Origin: UBA11579 sp039714215
GTDB taxonomy: Bacteria; Chloroflexota; Anaerolineae; Anaerolineales; UBA11579
NCBI GenBank assembly: GCA_039714215.1
Contig: JBDLJU010000106.1
Location: forward strand, 1-10,456
Direction of reading: 5' to 3'
DNA: 10,456 nucleotides
In this document: piece by piece, positions 1-6,791 of the stretch
Numbering within the stretch: position 1 is the first letter of the stretch
Layout of the letters: every line of letters begins with the position of its first letter
Program-made: the position numbers and the translations under genes
The notes under the pieces: generated by a model
Told to the model about the DNA's origin: nothing
The model's database searches: none
What the model saw: only the letters and a program-made list of their open reading frames with translations

Positions 1-1044
1 GTTTCCTCGGTGCTGCTTTCTGAAGATGGGCAGATCATTGTGTTTAAAACTGTAAATACCAACTGGATCCCACAGGGATTGTACCGGATCAATACGGATG
101 GATCGGGTTTGGTTCAATTGATCAACGCGGCTGAGTTTGTCGCCTTGTCAACGGATCCGGGCGCACTGGGGGCAGATATTTATCAGATGGCGTTTATCCC
201 GGGAAGCCATACTCTGATTTTCAACACCAAGCTGATTTTTGAAGGCCCCGGCTTATTGATCCAAAGTGATATTATGGAAGTTGACACAAGTACGGGTATG
301 GTGACGGTGTTTTTCACAGCTGCTGATGCCAGTAACTTTGTGTTTTCTCCAGATGGAACCCAAGTAGCTTTGGCGGATCATAACAGCATCAGTTTGATCA
401 ATGCAGATGGGACAAATTTGCGACCGGATGTGCTTACTTTCCCGCAGGTAAATACAGCCAGCGAGTATATGCTGTTTCCCCCGCCGACCTGGGCGCCGGA
501 TTCCAGCTACCTCAGAGTGGTGATACCTTCGCCGGAACCATTTGGGCCAGGCGCTTTTATGACGGTCTACAACATCCCTATCGATGGGTCTCCGGCAGCT
601 TCAATTGGGGTTTACAACGGCTTGCCAGCATTCTCATTCCATGGAGGAATGCTTTCACCTGATCTGCAGAAAATGGTTTACGTTACCCAATTTGGCCCTC
701 CAACAGACAACCTTTACTCCCTGCATATCGTCAACTTTGCCGGAGCAACGGATGTGGTATACAGCACCGGACCGGAGCGATTTATTGGCTGGGCGCCGGA
801 CTCCGAGCACTTTTCATATGGCGCAACCGGGGTTCCCACAATGCTGGGGCGGATCGGATTTGGCCCGATGGCCTTAACCGATGTGGTCACTGTGCAAGGG
901 GTGACCTGGATCAGCAGCACCCGCTTCCTGTTTACCCACGGTAGTCACGCTTCCTGGGAGCTCAGGTTGGCGAGCCTGGGTGGGGCGAGCAGTCTGGTGA
1001 CAGCCCCAACCGCAGACTTTATTAACTACGACTTTTCTAATTAG
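1..1044 (+). CDS. TolB/PD40-like beta-propeller protein, 5' partial
   Basis: The reading frame is open from base 1 with no stop upstream, so the start lies outside the window; the GTG at base 10 is probably internal. The visible part is about 347 residues and ends at TAG 1042-1044. It shows recurring propeller-blade motifs: SEDG near base 19, FSPDG near 343, WAPDS near 490, LSPD near 655 and WAPDS near 790, each followed by a short hydrophobic strand. This matches the PD40 (WD40-like) repeats of TolB-type propellers. Between blades are 'YRINTDGSGL'-type strands, typical of proteins that report values per item. No enzyme motif, membrane segment or signal peptide can be seen in the part present. 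The family usually binds proteins or ligands in the periplasm or outside the cell, but no partner can be named. The fold is fairly sure; the function is unknown. Two hairpins follow the gene. Confidence -1.
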   Translation, partial: VSSVLLSEDGQIIVFKTVNTNWIPQGLYRINTDGSGLVQLINAAEFVALSTDPGALGADIYQMAFIPGSHTLIFNTKLIFEGPGLLIQSDIMEVDTSTGMVTVFFTAADASNFVFSPDGTQVALADHNSISLINADGTNLRPDVLTFPQVNTASEYMLFPPPTWAPDSSYLRVVIPSPEPFGPGAFMTVYNIPIDGSPAASIGVYNGLPAFSFHGGMLSPDLQKMVYVTQFGPPTDNLYSLHIVNFAGATDVVYSTGPERFIGWAPDSEHFSYGATGVPTMLGRIGFGPMALTDVVTVQGVTWISSTRFLFTHGSHASWELRLASLGGASSLVTAPTADFINYDFSN

Positions 1045-1056
1045 ATCTTGACCCAA

Positions 1057-1093
1057 TAAACTCTGGGGGCTGCAAGTTAACCCCCAGAGTTTG
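1057..1093 (+). terminator. Long perfect hairpin after the propeller gene
   Basis: A 12-bp perfect stem (1058-1069 with 1081-1092) encloses an 11-base loop; a T/G pair at 1057/1093 may extend it. It starts 13 bases after the stop codon. The 3' arm ends in TTT, but what follows is GGAAG rather than a T tract, so it may stabilise the mRNA 3' end rather than terminate on its own. Confidence -1.
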
Positions 1094-1126
1094 GAAGTTT
1101 GATCGGAGCAAAGCCTCGATTCAATC

Positions 1127-1157
1127 TAACCATGGACTTGCTCCATGGTTATTTTTT
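1127..1157 (+). terminator. Intrinsic terminator of the propeller gene
   Basis: A 10-bp perfect stem (1127-1136 with 1142-1151) has a 5-base loop and is followed at once by six T residues (1152-1157). This is the classic Rho-independent layout on the plus strand, and it ends transcription coming from the propeller gene. Its left loop and arm can also pair with an upstream sequence at 1105-1111 (see findings). Confidence -1.
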
Positions 1158-1215
1158 CTTAAAAATCGTCATAAGATTATCCTGTATTTGATTAATTTCA
1201 TGGTTTTATCAACTG

Positions 1216-1221
1216 TATAAT
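1216..1221 (+). promoter_or_regulatory. Candidate -10 element for the HD-GYP gene
   Basis: A perfect TATAAT lies 54 bases before the GTG start and downstream of the preceding terminator, in an AT-rich stretch. No good -35 hexamer sits 16-18 bases upstream; the best match, TTGATT at 1188-1193, is 22 bases away. The -10 call is therefore tentative. It would give an RNA leader of roughly 45-50 bases. Confidence -1.
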
Positions 1222-1251
1222 TAATCCATAAAGGATTCTTGGTGAATCCAA

Positions 1252-1266
1252 ATGAAACACGGGTGA
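1252..1266 (+). promoter_or_regulatory. Possible four-codon leader ORF ahead of the HD-GYP gene
   Basis: ATG AAA CAC GGG TGA is in the same frame as the HD-GYP gene and ends 9 bases before its GTG start. A GGTGA (1241-1245) lies 6 bases before this ATG, and the TGA stop is itself part of a second GGGTGA (1261-1266) that serves the GTG start. The first GGTGA overlaps the loop and 3' arm of a 6-bp hairpin (1233-1238 with 1244-1249). It may be a leader peptide coupling translation, or the relic of a longer N-terminus lost to a stop codon. Confidence -1.
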
Positions 1267-1275
1267 AGAACAATA

Positions 1276-2562
1276 GTGACAAATAACAATCACGAAGAAA
1301 AAATAGAGAAACTTTTCCGGCTAAATAAACAGATCCAGTCTTCCGTAGGTTCGGGAAGTACTGAGCGAGAAGATGTTTCTCAGTATTTTGACCAGGTTAA
1401 TGATCAATTGAACGCGGTTGATTCTCAATTTGCCCAAATCTTGGAAGAGCGAGACGGTTTAAAAACGCTGGCGGAGATCGGGGAAAGCCTGACTTCTACG
1501 CTGGATTCAAACGCGATTTTGGAAAATGTGCTCGATTCAATCATCCGTCTGGCAAAAGCAGAACGTTGTTTCATGATGTTGCTGGGAAGCGATGGAAGCA
1601 CCCAGGTGCAAATTGGGCGGAATTGGAAGCATGAAACCCTGACTCCTCAAGAGCAGGCGATCAGTAAAACAATTGTGAAAGAAGTCATTCAAAAAAAAGC
1701 CCCGGTATTAACAACCAATGCTGAAACGGACCCGCGTTTTGATGCCACCGAGAGCGTAATGAACTTCAAGCTGCGCTCGGTGATGTGTGTGCCGATGATC
1801 TACCAGCAATCACTATTAGGGGTGATCTATGCCGATCACCGCCTGCGCTCTGAACAATTTTCAAATGCCAAGATTGAACTGCTCTCGAAGTTTGCCAACC
1901 AATCGGCGATTGCCCTTCGAAACGCAACCTTATACGAAAACCTGCAGCAAACCCATATGAAGTTGAAAATTGCCCACAATGAGCTTGAGGAAGCCTACGA
2001 CACTACGCTGGAAGGATGGGCAAAGGCTTTAGAGCTGCGCGATCAGAGCACAGAGGAGCATACCAAACGGGTGGTTTCTCAATGTGTGCAGCTGGCGGAG
2101 AGGATGGGGATTCCCCCTGATGACATTGTTCAAATCAGGCGGGGCTCGATCTTACACGACATCGGGAAAATGGGCATCCCTGATGAGGTTTTGGGGAAAC
2201 CTGGCGCTCTGACTGAGGATGAAATTGAGATCATGCGCCAGCATCCGCTGCTTGCGGTGAAGATGCTCTCGAGAATCAAGTTTTTAAGCGGGGCGTTGGA
2301 AATCCCAATGTTCCATCATGAACGCTGGGATGGTGATGGTTACCCGCACCGCTTAAAAGGGGAGGAGATCCCGCTCTCCGCCCGCATCTTTGCAGTGATC
2401 GATGTCTGGGATGCGATCACCAGCGAAAGGCCCTACCGAAAAGCCCTCCCTGAAAAGAAAGCGATCGCACATATTCAAGACGGCGCAGGGAACCATTTCG
2501 ATCCCAAAGTTGTTACAGCGTTTCTGGAGATGATCCAGGAAGGCGGGGAAACGGAAAAATAA
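1276..2562 (+). CDS. GAF/HD-GYP domain protein, predicted cyclic di-GMP phosphodiesterase
   Basis: This 428-residue soluble protein has three parts: a charged, helical, probably coiled-coil N-terminus (about 1-62), a GAF sensor domain (about 65-220) and, after a helical linker, an HD-GYP domain (about 240-425). HD-GYP enzymes hydrolyse cyclic di-GMP to pGpG or GMP at a di- or tri-iron site. The expected residues are present: H262 in EEHTKRV, the H294-D295 pair, H323, H347-H348 and D376. The GYP loop reads HHERWDGDGYP (347-357), and DVWDAITSERPYR and NHFDP also match the family, so the enzyme should be active. The GAF domain would bind an unknown small ligand. There is no membrane segment, receiver or GGDEF domain. 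Start: GTG 1276 follows GGGTGA at 9 bases; an upstream in-frame TGA (1264) excludes an earlier start, and the next Met is near residue 100. A terminator follows within 60 bases, so the gene is probably transcribed alone. Confidence -1.
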   Translation: MTNNNHEEKIEKLFRLNKQIQSSVGSGSTEREDVSQYFDQVNDQLNAVDSQFAQILEERDGLKTLAEIGESLTSTLDSNAILENVLDSIIRLAKAERCFMMLLGSDGSTQVQIGRNWKHETLTPQEQAISKTIVKEVIQKKAPVLTTNAETDPRFDATESVMNFKLRSVMCVPMIYQQSLLGVIYADHRLRSEQFSNAKIELLSKFANQSAIALRNATLYENLQQTHMKLKIAHNELEEAYDTTLEGWAKALELRDQSTEEHTKRVVSQCVQLAERMGIPPDDIVQIRRGSILHDIGKMGIPDEVLGKPGALTEDEIEIMRQHPLLAVKMLSRIKFLSGALEIPMFHHERWDGDGYPHRLKGEEIPLSARIFAVIDVWDAITSERPYRKALPEKKAIAHIQDGAGNHFDPKVVTAFLEMIQEGGETEK

Positions 2563-2599
2563 GATCAGGTTGATTGAAGAAGTTGTGATCAGTATCATA

Positions 2600-2614
2600 C
2601 CGAACTTCGTTCGG
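2600..2614 (+). other. Small hairpin in the HD-GYP 3' untranslated region
   Basis: CCGAAC (2600-2605) pairs with GTTCGG (2609-2614) around TTC, or forms a 5-bp stem with a CTTCG loop. It lies 8 bases before the terminator stem. It could add to mRNA 3'-end stability; no specific function can be assigned. Confidence -1.
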
Positions 2615-2621
2615 AAAATAA

Positions 2622-2654
2622 AAAAAACCACCCGTGTTTTTCGGGTGGTTTTTT
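2622..2654. terminator. Bidirectional terminator between HD-GYP and HAL2-like genes
   Basis: A 13-bp perfect stem (2622-2634 with 2642-2654) encloses a 7-base loop. The arms end in A6 on the left and T6 on the right, so either strand yields a GC-rich stem followed by U residues. It sits between the convergent stop codons and should serve both genes. Confidence -1.
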
Positions 2655-2670
2655 GGATAAATTTCAGGGT

Positions 2671-3663
2671 TTAGGCGCCGACTGCTTTGATCGCCTCCAG
2701 GATGGCATCGTGGAGCTTGCCGTTGGTGGCGAGGATGCCGCGGTTGTGAGCCAGGGTGCGCCCTTGTGAAAAGTCGAGGGGCTTGCCGTCGAGATCGGTG
2801 ACTTTGCCGCCAGCTTCTTCGCAAACAATCGACCCGGCAGCCTGGTCCCATACTTTTTCTTTGTAGTCCGGCATCTTGGCGGAAATCAAACGGAAAAGTG
2901 CGTCTCCAGCGCCAGCAGCCAGAATTGAATATTTTGCCTGGCTGTCCAGCCTGACTGGTTCTGCTGCGACCCCCATTTTCTCTCCAATTACATCCAACTG
3001 GCTGACATTGGTGTGTCCGGATTCATAGGAGCGCAGGAAACGCGCTTCTGCCGGTGAGGAAATCTCGGAGACATGCAGCTGTTTGAGGTCTAACTGGCCG
3101 GTGAGCGGAGTTGTCCAGGTGCCTTGGCCGCGCTGGGCGATGATCAACGAGCCGGGCCCGCCAATCTCTTCGGTTTGGCCGTCTGTCAGATTGGGACAGC
3201 CCAGCACACCGAGTTCGACCTTGCCGTTGACCACCAGGCCGAAGGCAACCGCATACTGCTGGCCGCGCAAGAACCCCTTGGTGCCGTCAATCGGGTCAAG
3301 TGTCCAATAATCACTGGTCGGTTCAGTGCTGCCGTAATTGATCCACTCAGCGACCTGTTCCTTTTTTACATCTCTGATCTGGTGGGATACAAAAGCAGTG
3401 ATCTGATCCAGGGTCTCGGCTTCTTCTGGGGTTGTCAGCGCAGCGGCGCTCTCTTCTCCTACTAAAGGTGTGTCAGGGTAGGTAGATAACAGCAGCCGGG
3501 CTACGACAGCCTGGGCGGCGAAATCTGCCACAGTAACCGGGGATTTATCGCCTTTGGTCAGCGCTTCGGTGACCATCTCGGCTTGAATTTTCTTTACCAG
3601 CAAGGTTGCCTGGCGGACGGCTTTGAGCGCAAAACCGAGTTGGGTGCTTTTTAAGTTGATCAT
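2671..3663 (-). CDS. 3'(2'),5'-bisphosphate nucleotidase, HAL2/SAL1 type
   Basis: This 330-residue protein belongs to the inositol-monophosphatase superfamily. It would convert 3'-phosphoadenosine 5'-phosphate (PAP) to AMP and phosphate in the cytoplasm. PAP arises from sulfate transfer and from loading of phosphopantetheine onto carrier proteins. The Mg-binding, lithium-sensitive signature is complete: GDKSPVTVADF (38-48, D47), VGEES (68-72, E70), DPIDGTKGFLRG (123-134, D123 and D126) and VWDQAAG (271-277, D273). The 'KGFLRGQQYAVA' stretch and the C-terminal 'GRTLAHNRGILATNG' segment resemble the eukaryotic HAL2/SAL1 branch more than the shorter E. coli CysQ (about 246 residues). Start: ATG 3661-3663 has AGGA 7 bases upstream. 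The gene is divergent from the peptidase and convergent with the HD-GYP gene, so it is probably monocistronic. An inositol phosphatase activity is possible but less likely. Confidence -1.
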   Translation of the reverse strand: MINLKSTQLGFALKAVRQATLLVKKIQAEMVTEALTKGDKSPVTVADFAAQAVVARLLLSTYPDTPLVGEESAAALTTPEEAETLDQITAFVSHQIRDVKKEQVAEWINYGSTEPTSDYWTLDPIDGTKGFLRGQQYAVAFGLVVNGKVELGVLGCPNLTDGQTEEIGGPGSLIIAQRGQGTWTTPLTGQLDLKQLHVSEISSPAEARFLRSYESGHTNVSQLDVIGEKMGVAAEPVRLDSQAKYSILAAGAGDALFRLISAKMPDYKEKVWDQAAGSIVCEEAGGKVTDLDGKPLDFSQGRTLAHNRGILATNGKLHDAILEAIKAVGA

Positions 3664-3702
3664 ATTATTTTCCTAAGGGTTAAATGTGTAATCCAAAGCG
3701 AG

Positions 3703-3708
3703 ATTATA
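3703..3708 (-). promoter_or_regulatory. Candidate -10 element for the HAL2-like gene
   Basis: On the minus strand this reads TATAAT, 39 bases before the ATG. No good -35 is found at 16-18 bases, and no TGn extension precedes it, so it is supported by the -10 alone. It lies in the 138-base divergent region shared with the peptidase gene. Confidence -1.
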
Positions 3709-3789
3709 CCTTAGATTGTAAAGATCGGTACTTTTTCTTGTGTTATTGAGTACAATTGGGGCAATTGACCGTTATTCGAGAACCAAATG

Positions 3790-3804
3790 AGGAGCGTGGT
3801 GATG
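3790..3804 (+). promoter_or_regulatory. Ribosome binding site that fixes the peptidase start
   Basis: AGGAG (3790-3794) stands 7 bases before ATG 3802-3804, a near-ideal arrangement. The earlier in-frame ATG at 3787 overlaps this site and has no purine-rich sequence of its own upstream. The start at 3802 is therefore preferred. A weak -10-like TACAAT (3751-3756) lies further upstream without a clear -35. Confidence -1.
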
Positions 3805-5616
3805 CCAGCAGAGCAAGGGTTAATCCGGAAAGATGCCGCACCAGAGAGCATCTGGTCTGGGAAGAAGATTTTCCCAACCTGGGCGGATTGGGAAAAAGAG
3901 TTCGATGAAGCCAAAGAAGAGATCAAAGTAATCGGGCTGTTTTCGGGGAAGTTAATGGCATCCCCTCAGCACGTGATCGACCTGATGGAGCTTTATGAGC
4001 AGCTTAATATCAAAGTCGGCCGCCTGATGATGTTCGCCCGTTTTGCCGCCACGGTGGACAGCGGGGATGCCGAAGCGAAAAGCGCAGTCGGGCAGGCGAT
4101 GAGCATGATCGCTGAATTTTCAGCGCTGGGTGCCTATGTAGAGCCAGAGATGCTGGCAGAGCCAGAGAAATTGGTCGAGTGGGGCAATACAGTACCAGAG
4201 CTGCAGCGCTACGCCCACTATTTCGAAAATTTGATCCGTCAGAAGGCTCACCAGCGGTCGACAGAAGTTGAGGAAATTCTCAGTATGCTCGGAGATCCAT
4301 TTGGCGCGGTAAACCAGACTTTTACCGACCTGGTCAATATCGACCTGAATTTTGAGGATGCAGTCGATGCTGCAGGTAAAAAATATCCAATCAAACAATC
4401 GACACTGTCTAATTCAACACAAAGCAGCGACCGGGAGCGCAGACGCAGCGGTTGGCAAAATTATTATGACGGTTATCTTTCCATGCAAAATACGCTGGCC
4501 GCGAACTATATTGCTTTCATCAAGCAGCAGGTCTTTCTCGCCAGGGTGCGCGGTTATGACTCGGTATTAGAAATGCGTCTCGCTCCTTTCAATGTGCCGT
4601 TGGAGATGTTTAATACTTTGATCGCAACCTTTACCAAGAACCTGCCAACCTGGCACCGTTATTGGGATATCAAGCGTCGAGCACTGGGGCAGGATGAACT
4701 AAAACCCTACGATATCTGGGCGCCAATTGGAACAAATTCACCAAAGGTGGCTTACCATCAGGCGGTCGATTGGATCTGTGAAGCGATGCAGCCTTTAGGC
4801 AATGAGTATGTCTCGGTGATGCGTGCAGGCTGCCTCGAGGAACGCTGGGTGGATTGGGCGCCCAACCTGGAGAAACGCCAGGGGGCCGCTTCCTGGAGGC
4901 GCTATGCGATGCCCCCATGGATCTTTATGAGCTATAACGAGAGTGTCTTTTCGATGAGCACCCTCTCGCATGAGCTGGGCCATTCGATGCATACTTACCT
5001 GGCTTCAGAGAACCAGCCGGAGGTTTATTTTGGCTTTGGGGCGCTTTCCAGCACGATCACAGAAACAGCCTCCAACTTCAACCAGGCGATGACCCGGAAC
5101 TATTTGAGGGAGTTAAAAGACGGCGATGATGATTTCATGCTGGGGATGGTGGAGGAAGCGCTTTCCAACTTCCACCGCTATTTCTTCATCATGCCCACCC
5201 TGGCGCGCTTCGAGCTGGAAGTGTTTACCAGGGCAGAGCAGGGTAGCCCGTTGACTGTAAAGACACTCAACGAGATCATGCTTGAGAAGTTCAGTGAGGG
5301 CTATGGCAAGACATTGAGCGATGACCAGCAACGCACTTCGATCACCTGGGCGACCTTCCTGCATCTCTATATGCCGTTTTATACCTTCCAGTATGCGATT
5401 GGGATTAGCGCGGCGCATGCCGCCGCTGATCAGGTGCGAGCCGAGGGGCCTGATGCAGCAAAGAATTATTTGGAGTTCTTGAAATCAGGAGGATCAATGT
5501 ACACCATGGATCTCTTCAAGCTCGCCGGGGTGGATATGGCTTCTCCTGAGCCGGTTGAAAAGGCCTTTGAAGAGCTGAAAGCCAATGTGGATATGCTGGA
5601 GAAATTAATCAAATAA
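3802..5616 (+). CDS. M3 family oligoendopeptidase (PepF-like)
   Basis: This is a zinc metallopeptidase of 604 residues from the ATG at 3802 (609 if counted from 3787), close to the usual length of about 600 for PepF-type enzymes. It would cleave short peptides in the cytoplasm. Numbering from 3802, the zinc site is HELGH (390-394, with H390, E391 and H394) followed by the third ligand E421 in TETAS. The C-terminal 'PFYTFQYAIGISAA' segment (about 525-538) carries the Tyr-rich substrate-binding motif of the family. There is no signal peptide or membrane segment. The N-terminal half is mostly helical, as expected for the PepF N-terminal domain that forms one wall of the substrate channel. Transcription is probably from its own promoter in the divergent intergenic region, and a bidirectional terminator lies 32 bases past the stop. 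Family assignment is firm; exact peptide specificity is not predictable. Confidence -1.
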   Translation: MPAEQGLIRKDAAPESIWSGKKIFPTWADWEKEFDEAKEEIKVIGLFSGKLMASPQHVIDLMELYEQLNIKVGRLMMFARFAATVDSGDAEAKSAVGQAMSMIAEFSALGAYVEPEMLAEPEKLVEWGNTVPELQRYAHYFENLIRQKAHQRSTEVEEILSMLGDPFGAVNQTFTDLVNIDLNFEDAVDAAGKKYPIKQSTLSNSTQSSDRERRRSGWQNYYDGYLSMQNTLAANYIAFIKQQVFLARVRGYDSVLEMRLAPFNVPLEMFNTLIATFTKNLPTWHRYWDIKRRALGQDELKPYDIWAPIGTNSPKVAYHQAVDWICEAMQPLGNEYVSVMRAGCLEERWVDWAPNLEKRQGAASWRRYAMPPWIFMSYNESVFSMSTLSHELGHSMHTYLASENQPEVYFGFGALSSTITETASNFNQAMTRNYLRELKDGDDDFMLGMVEEALSNFHRYFFIMPTLARFELEVFTRAEQGSPLTVKTLNEIMLEKFSEGYGKTLSDDQQRTSITWATFLHLYMPFYTFQYAIGISAAHAAADQVRAEGPDAAKNYLEFLKSGGSMYTMDLFKLAGVDMASPEPVEKAFEELKANVDMLEKLIK

Positions 5617-5648
5617 TTTTTGATTGATATTTGAATGATAAACGACAA

Positions 5649-5678
5649 AACCCCCGAAGGTAGTAACCCTCGGGGGTT
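5649..5678. terminator. Bidirectional terminator between peptidase and UbiA genes
   Basis: The stem pairs 5649-5660 with 5667-5678 and has one A/C mismatch and a 6-base loop. On the minus strand the stem is followed by TTTTGTCGTTT; on the plus strand by TTATTTG. It lies between convergent stop codons (5616 and 5701). The U tract is better for the minus-strand gene. Confidence -1.
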
Positions 5679-5700
5679 ATTTGAATAGATTTTTGTCAAA

Positions 5701-6726
5701 TCAGACCCAAAACTCCGGCAGGAAGATACGCAAAAGCACATCAATTAACAAGCCGAGCATGAACAGCCCGCCGAATGAGCGGTTGTTGGTGAAGGCCAGC
5801 GGAGCAAAATACAGCGGCCAACCGCCGTTTCCTTCGGGGAAGCCTTCCGGGCGGGTCTCTGGTTTGGGTTTCAAGAAGGCAGGATATACTTCCTTCAATT
5901 TAGGGATCGCAAAAGCGATAATCAGCATTACCGGGGTGAAATATTTGGTGGCAACCAGGGCAATCACCAGGATATACGAAAGGAACATCATGCCCAGCAC
6001 GGCGTAGCGGGAGAGCTTTTCCCCCAATACGACTGGCAGCGTGTAGATCTTCTTGGCTTTGTCGATATCTCGTTTGTCAATATGTTTGCCGAAGATCACC
6101 GTGGTAACCCCAAGGACATACGGCAGGCTGGCCCACACAACATTCCAGTCCCACTGTTGGGACATCACATAGTAGCCGCCGCCGATCATCAGGGGTCCCC
6201 AGACAACCAGCACAGCAATTTCACCCATGGCGATGTATTTCAACGGCCAGGTGTAGAACAGCACAAAGAAAGCGCCGAGACCAACCAGCAATAGGATCGT
6301 TGAATCCCACTGGTTAGCAGCGATTAAACCGACCCCCAGAGCAAGTGCCACCAGGCCAGTTACCGCGATATAGGTAAGCAGCTGGCCCTTACTGAGCAGG
6401 CCGTGTGCGATGGTCTGTGGACCGTACATCGTGCGGAAATAGTTATCCTGGTCAACACCCCGGGCGTAATCGGTGTAGTCGTTAAGCAGATTGTTGGTTG
6501 CATGGGCAAAGATCAGCCCAAAGGTGATCGCCAGCCATGCCCAAATATTGAACGCGTTATCGCGCAGGGCAAACAACCCGGCCAGGGCAGCCGAGATGAA
6601 GGTCATGATCAAGACTGCCGCTCGAGAGGCGATCAGCCACCGCGAGATCAGGTCGAGATCATCCCATTCTTCTTTACTCACTGAGGGGATAATATTTAGC
6701 GCTTTTCGCCACATAGATACATTCAT
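5701..6726 (-). CDS. UbiA-family membrane prenyltransferase (MenA-like)
   Basis: This 341-residue integral membrane protein has about nine hydrophobic segments (roughly 34-53, 61-79, 116-136, 143-160, 169-187, 196-213, 240-259, 262-275 and 316-336). UbiA enzymes move a prenyl chain from a polyprenyl diphosphate onto an aromatic or other acceptor, using Mg held by two Asp-rich motifs. The first is NDYTDYARGVD (82-92), close to the MenA form. The second region is KHIDKRDIDKAKK (214-226), followed by TLPVVLG, where MenA has a DxxxD motif and then TL-V-LG. The 'PLKY..MGE..V...GPL' segment (161-179) also fits MenA-like proteins. A charged Pro/Glu/Gly-rich loop (286-302) precedes the last membrane segment. 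Menaquinone synthesis is possible, but no men gene is nearby, so the acceptor is open. Start: ATG 6726 has GGAGA 7 bases upstream. It lies 65 bases downstream of rimO on the same strand. Confidence -1.
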   Translation of the reverse strand: MNVSMWRKALNIIPSVSKEEWDDLDLISRWLIASRAAVLIMTFISAALAGLFALRDNAFNIWAWLAITFGLIFAHATNNLLNDYTDYARGVDQDNYFRTMYGPQTIAHGLLSKGQLLTYIAVTGLVALALGVGLIAANQWDSTILLLVGLGAFFVLFYTWPLKYIAMGEIAVLVVWGPLMIGGGYYVMSQQWDWNVVWASLPYVLGVTTVIFGKHIDKRDIDKAKKIYTLPVVLGEKLSRYAVLGMMFLSYILVIALVATKYFTPVMLIIAFAIPKLKEVYPAFLKPKPETRPEGFPEGNGGWPLYFAPLAFTNNRSFGGLFMLGLLIDVLLRIFLPEFWV

Positions 6727-6760
6727 TGTCGTTTCTCCATATTAAGACTGAATTTGTCAG

Positions 6761-6769
6761 ATTATATCA
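6761..6769 (-). promoter_or_regulatory. Extended -10 promoter for the UbiA gene
   Basis: On the minus strand this reads TGATATAAT, a perfect TGn plus TATAAT extended -10, 34 bases before the ATG. No -35 match is seen, which is usual for extended -10 promoters. It falls in the rimO-UbiA gap, so the UbiA gene can be expressed apart from the upstream operon. Confidence -1.
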
Positions 6770-6791
6770 GGAAATTCAGCTTTGCCCTGGC

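Noticed and set aside
10..1044. Treating the propeller gene as complete from the GTG at base 10
   Set aside because: The same frame is open to base 1 and there is no room to see a ribosome binding site; the first visible residues already lie within a propeller blade.
1045..1160. A complete c-di-GMP-I riboswitch ahead of the HD-GYP gene
   Set aside because: Only the GCAAAGCC string fits. The GGCAAACC-type partner, the GNRA-capped stem and the 3' G-rich strand are not found, and a 12-bp perfect hairpin occupies the space where they should be.
3083..3465. Plus-strand open frames inside the HAL2-like gene
   Set aside because: They overlap the conserved catalytic region of the nucleotidase on the other strand and have no ribosome binding site or known motif.
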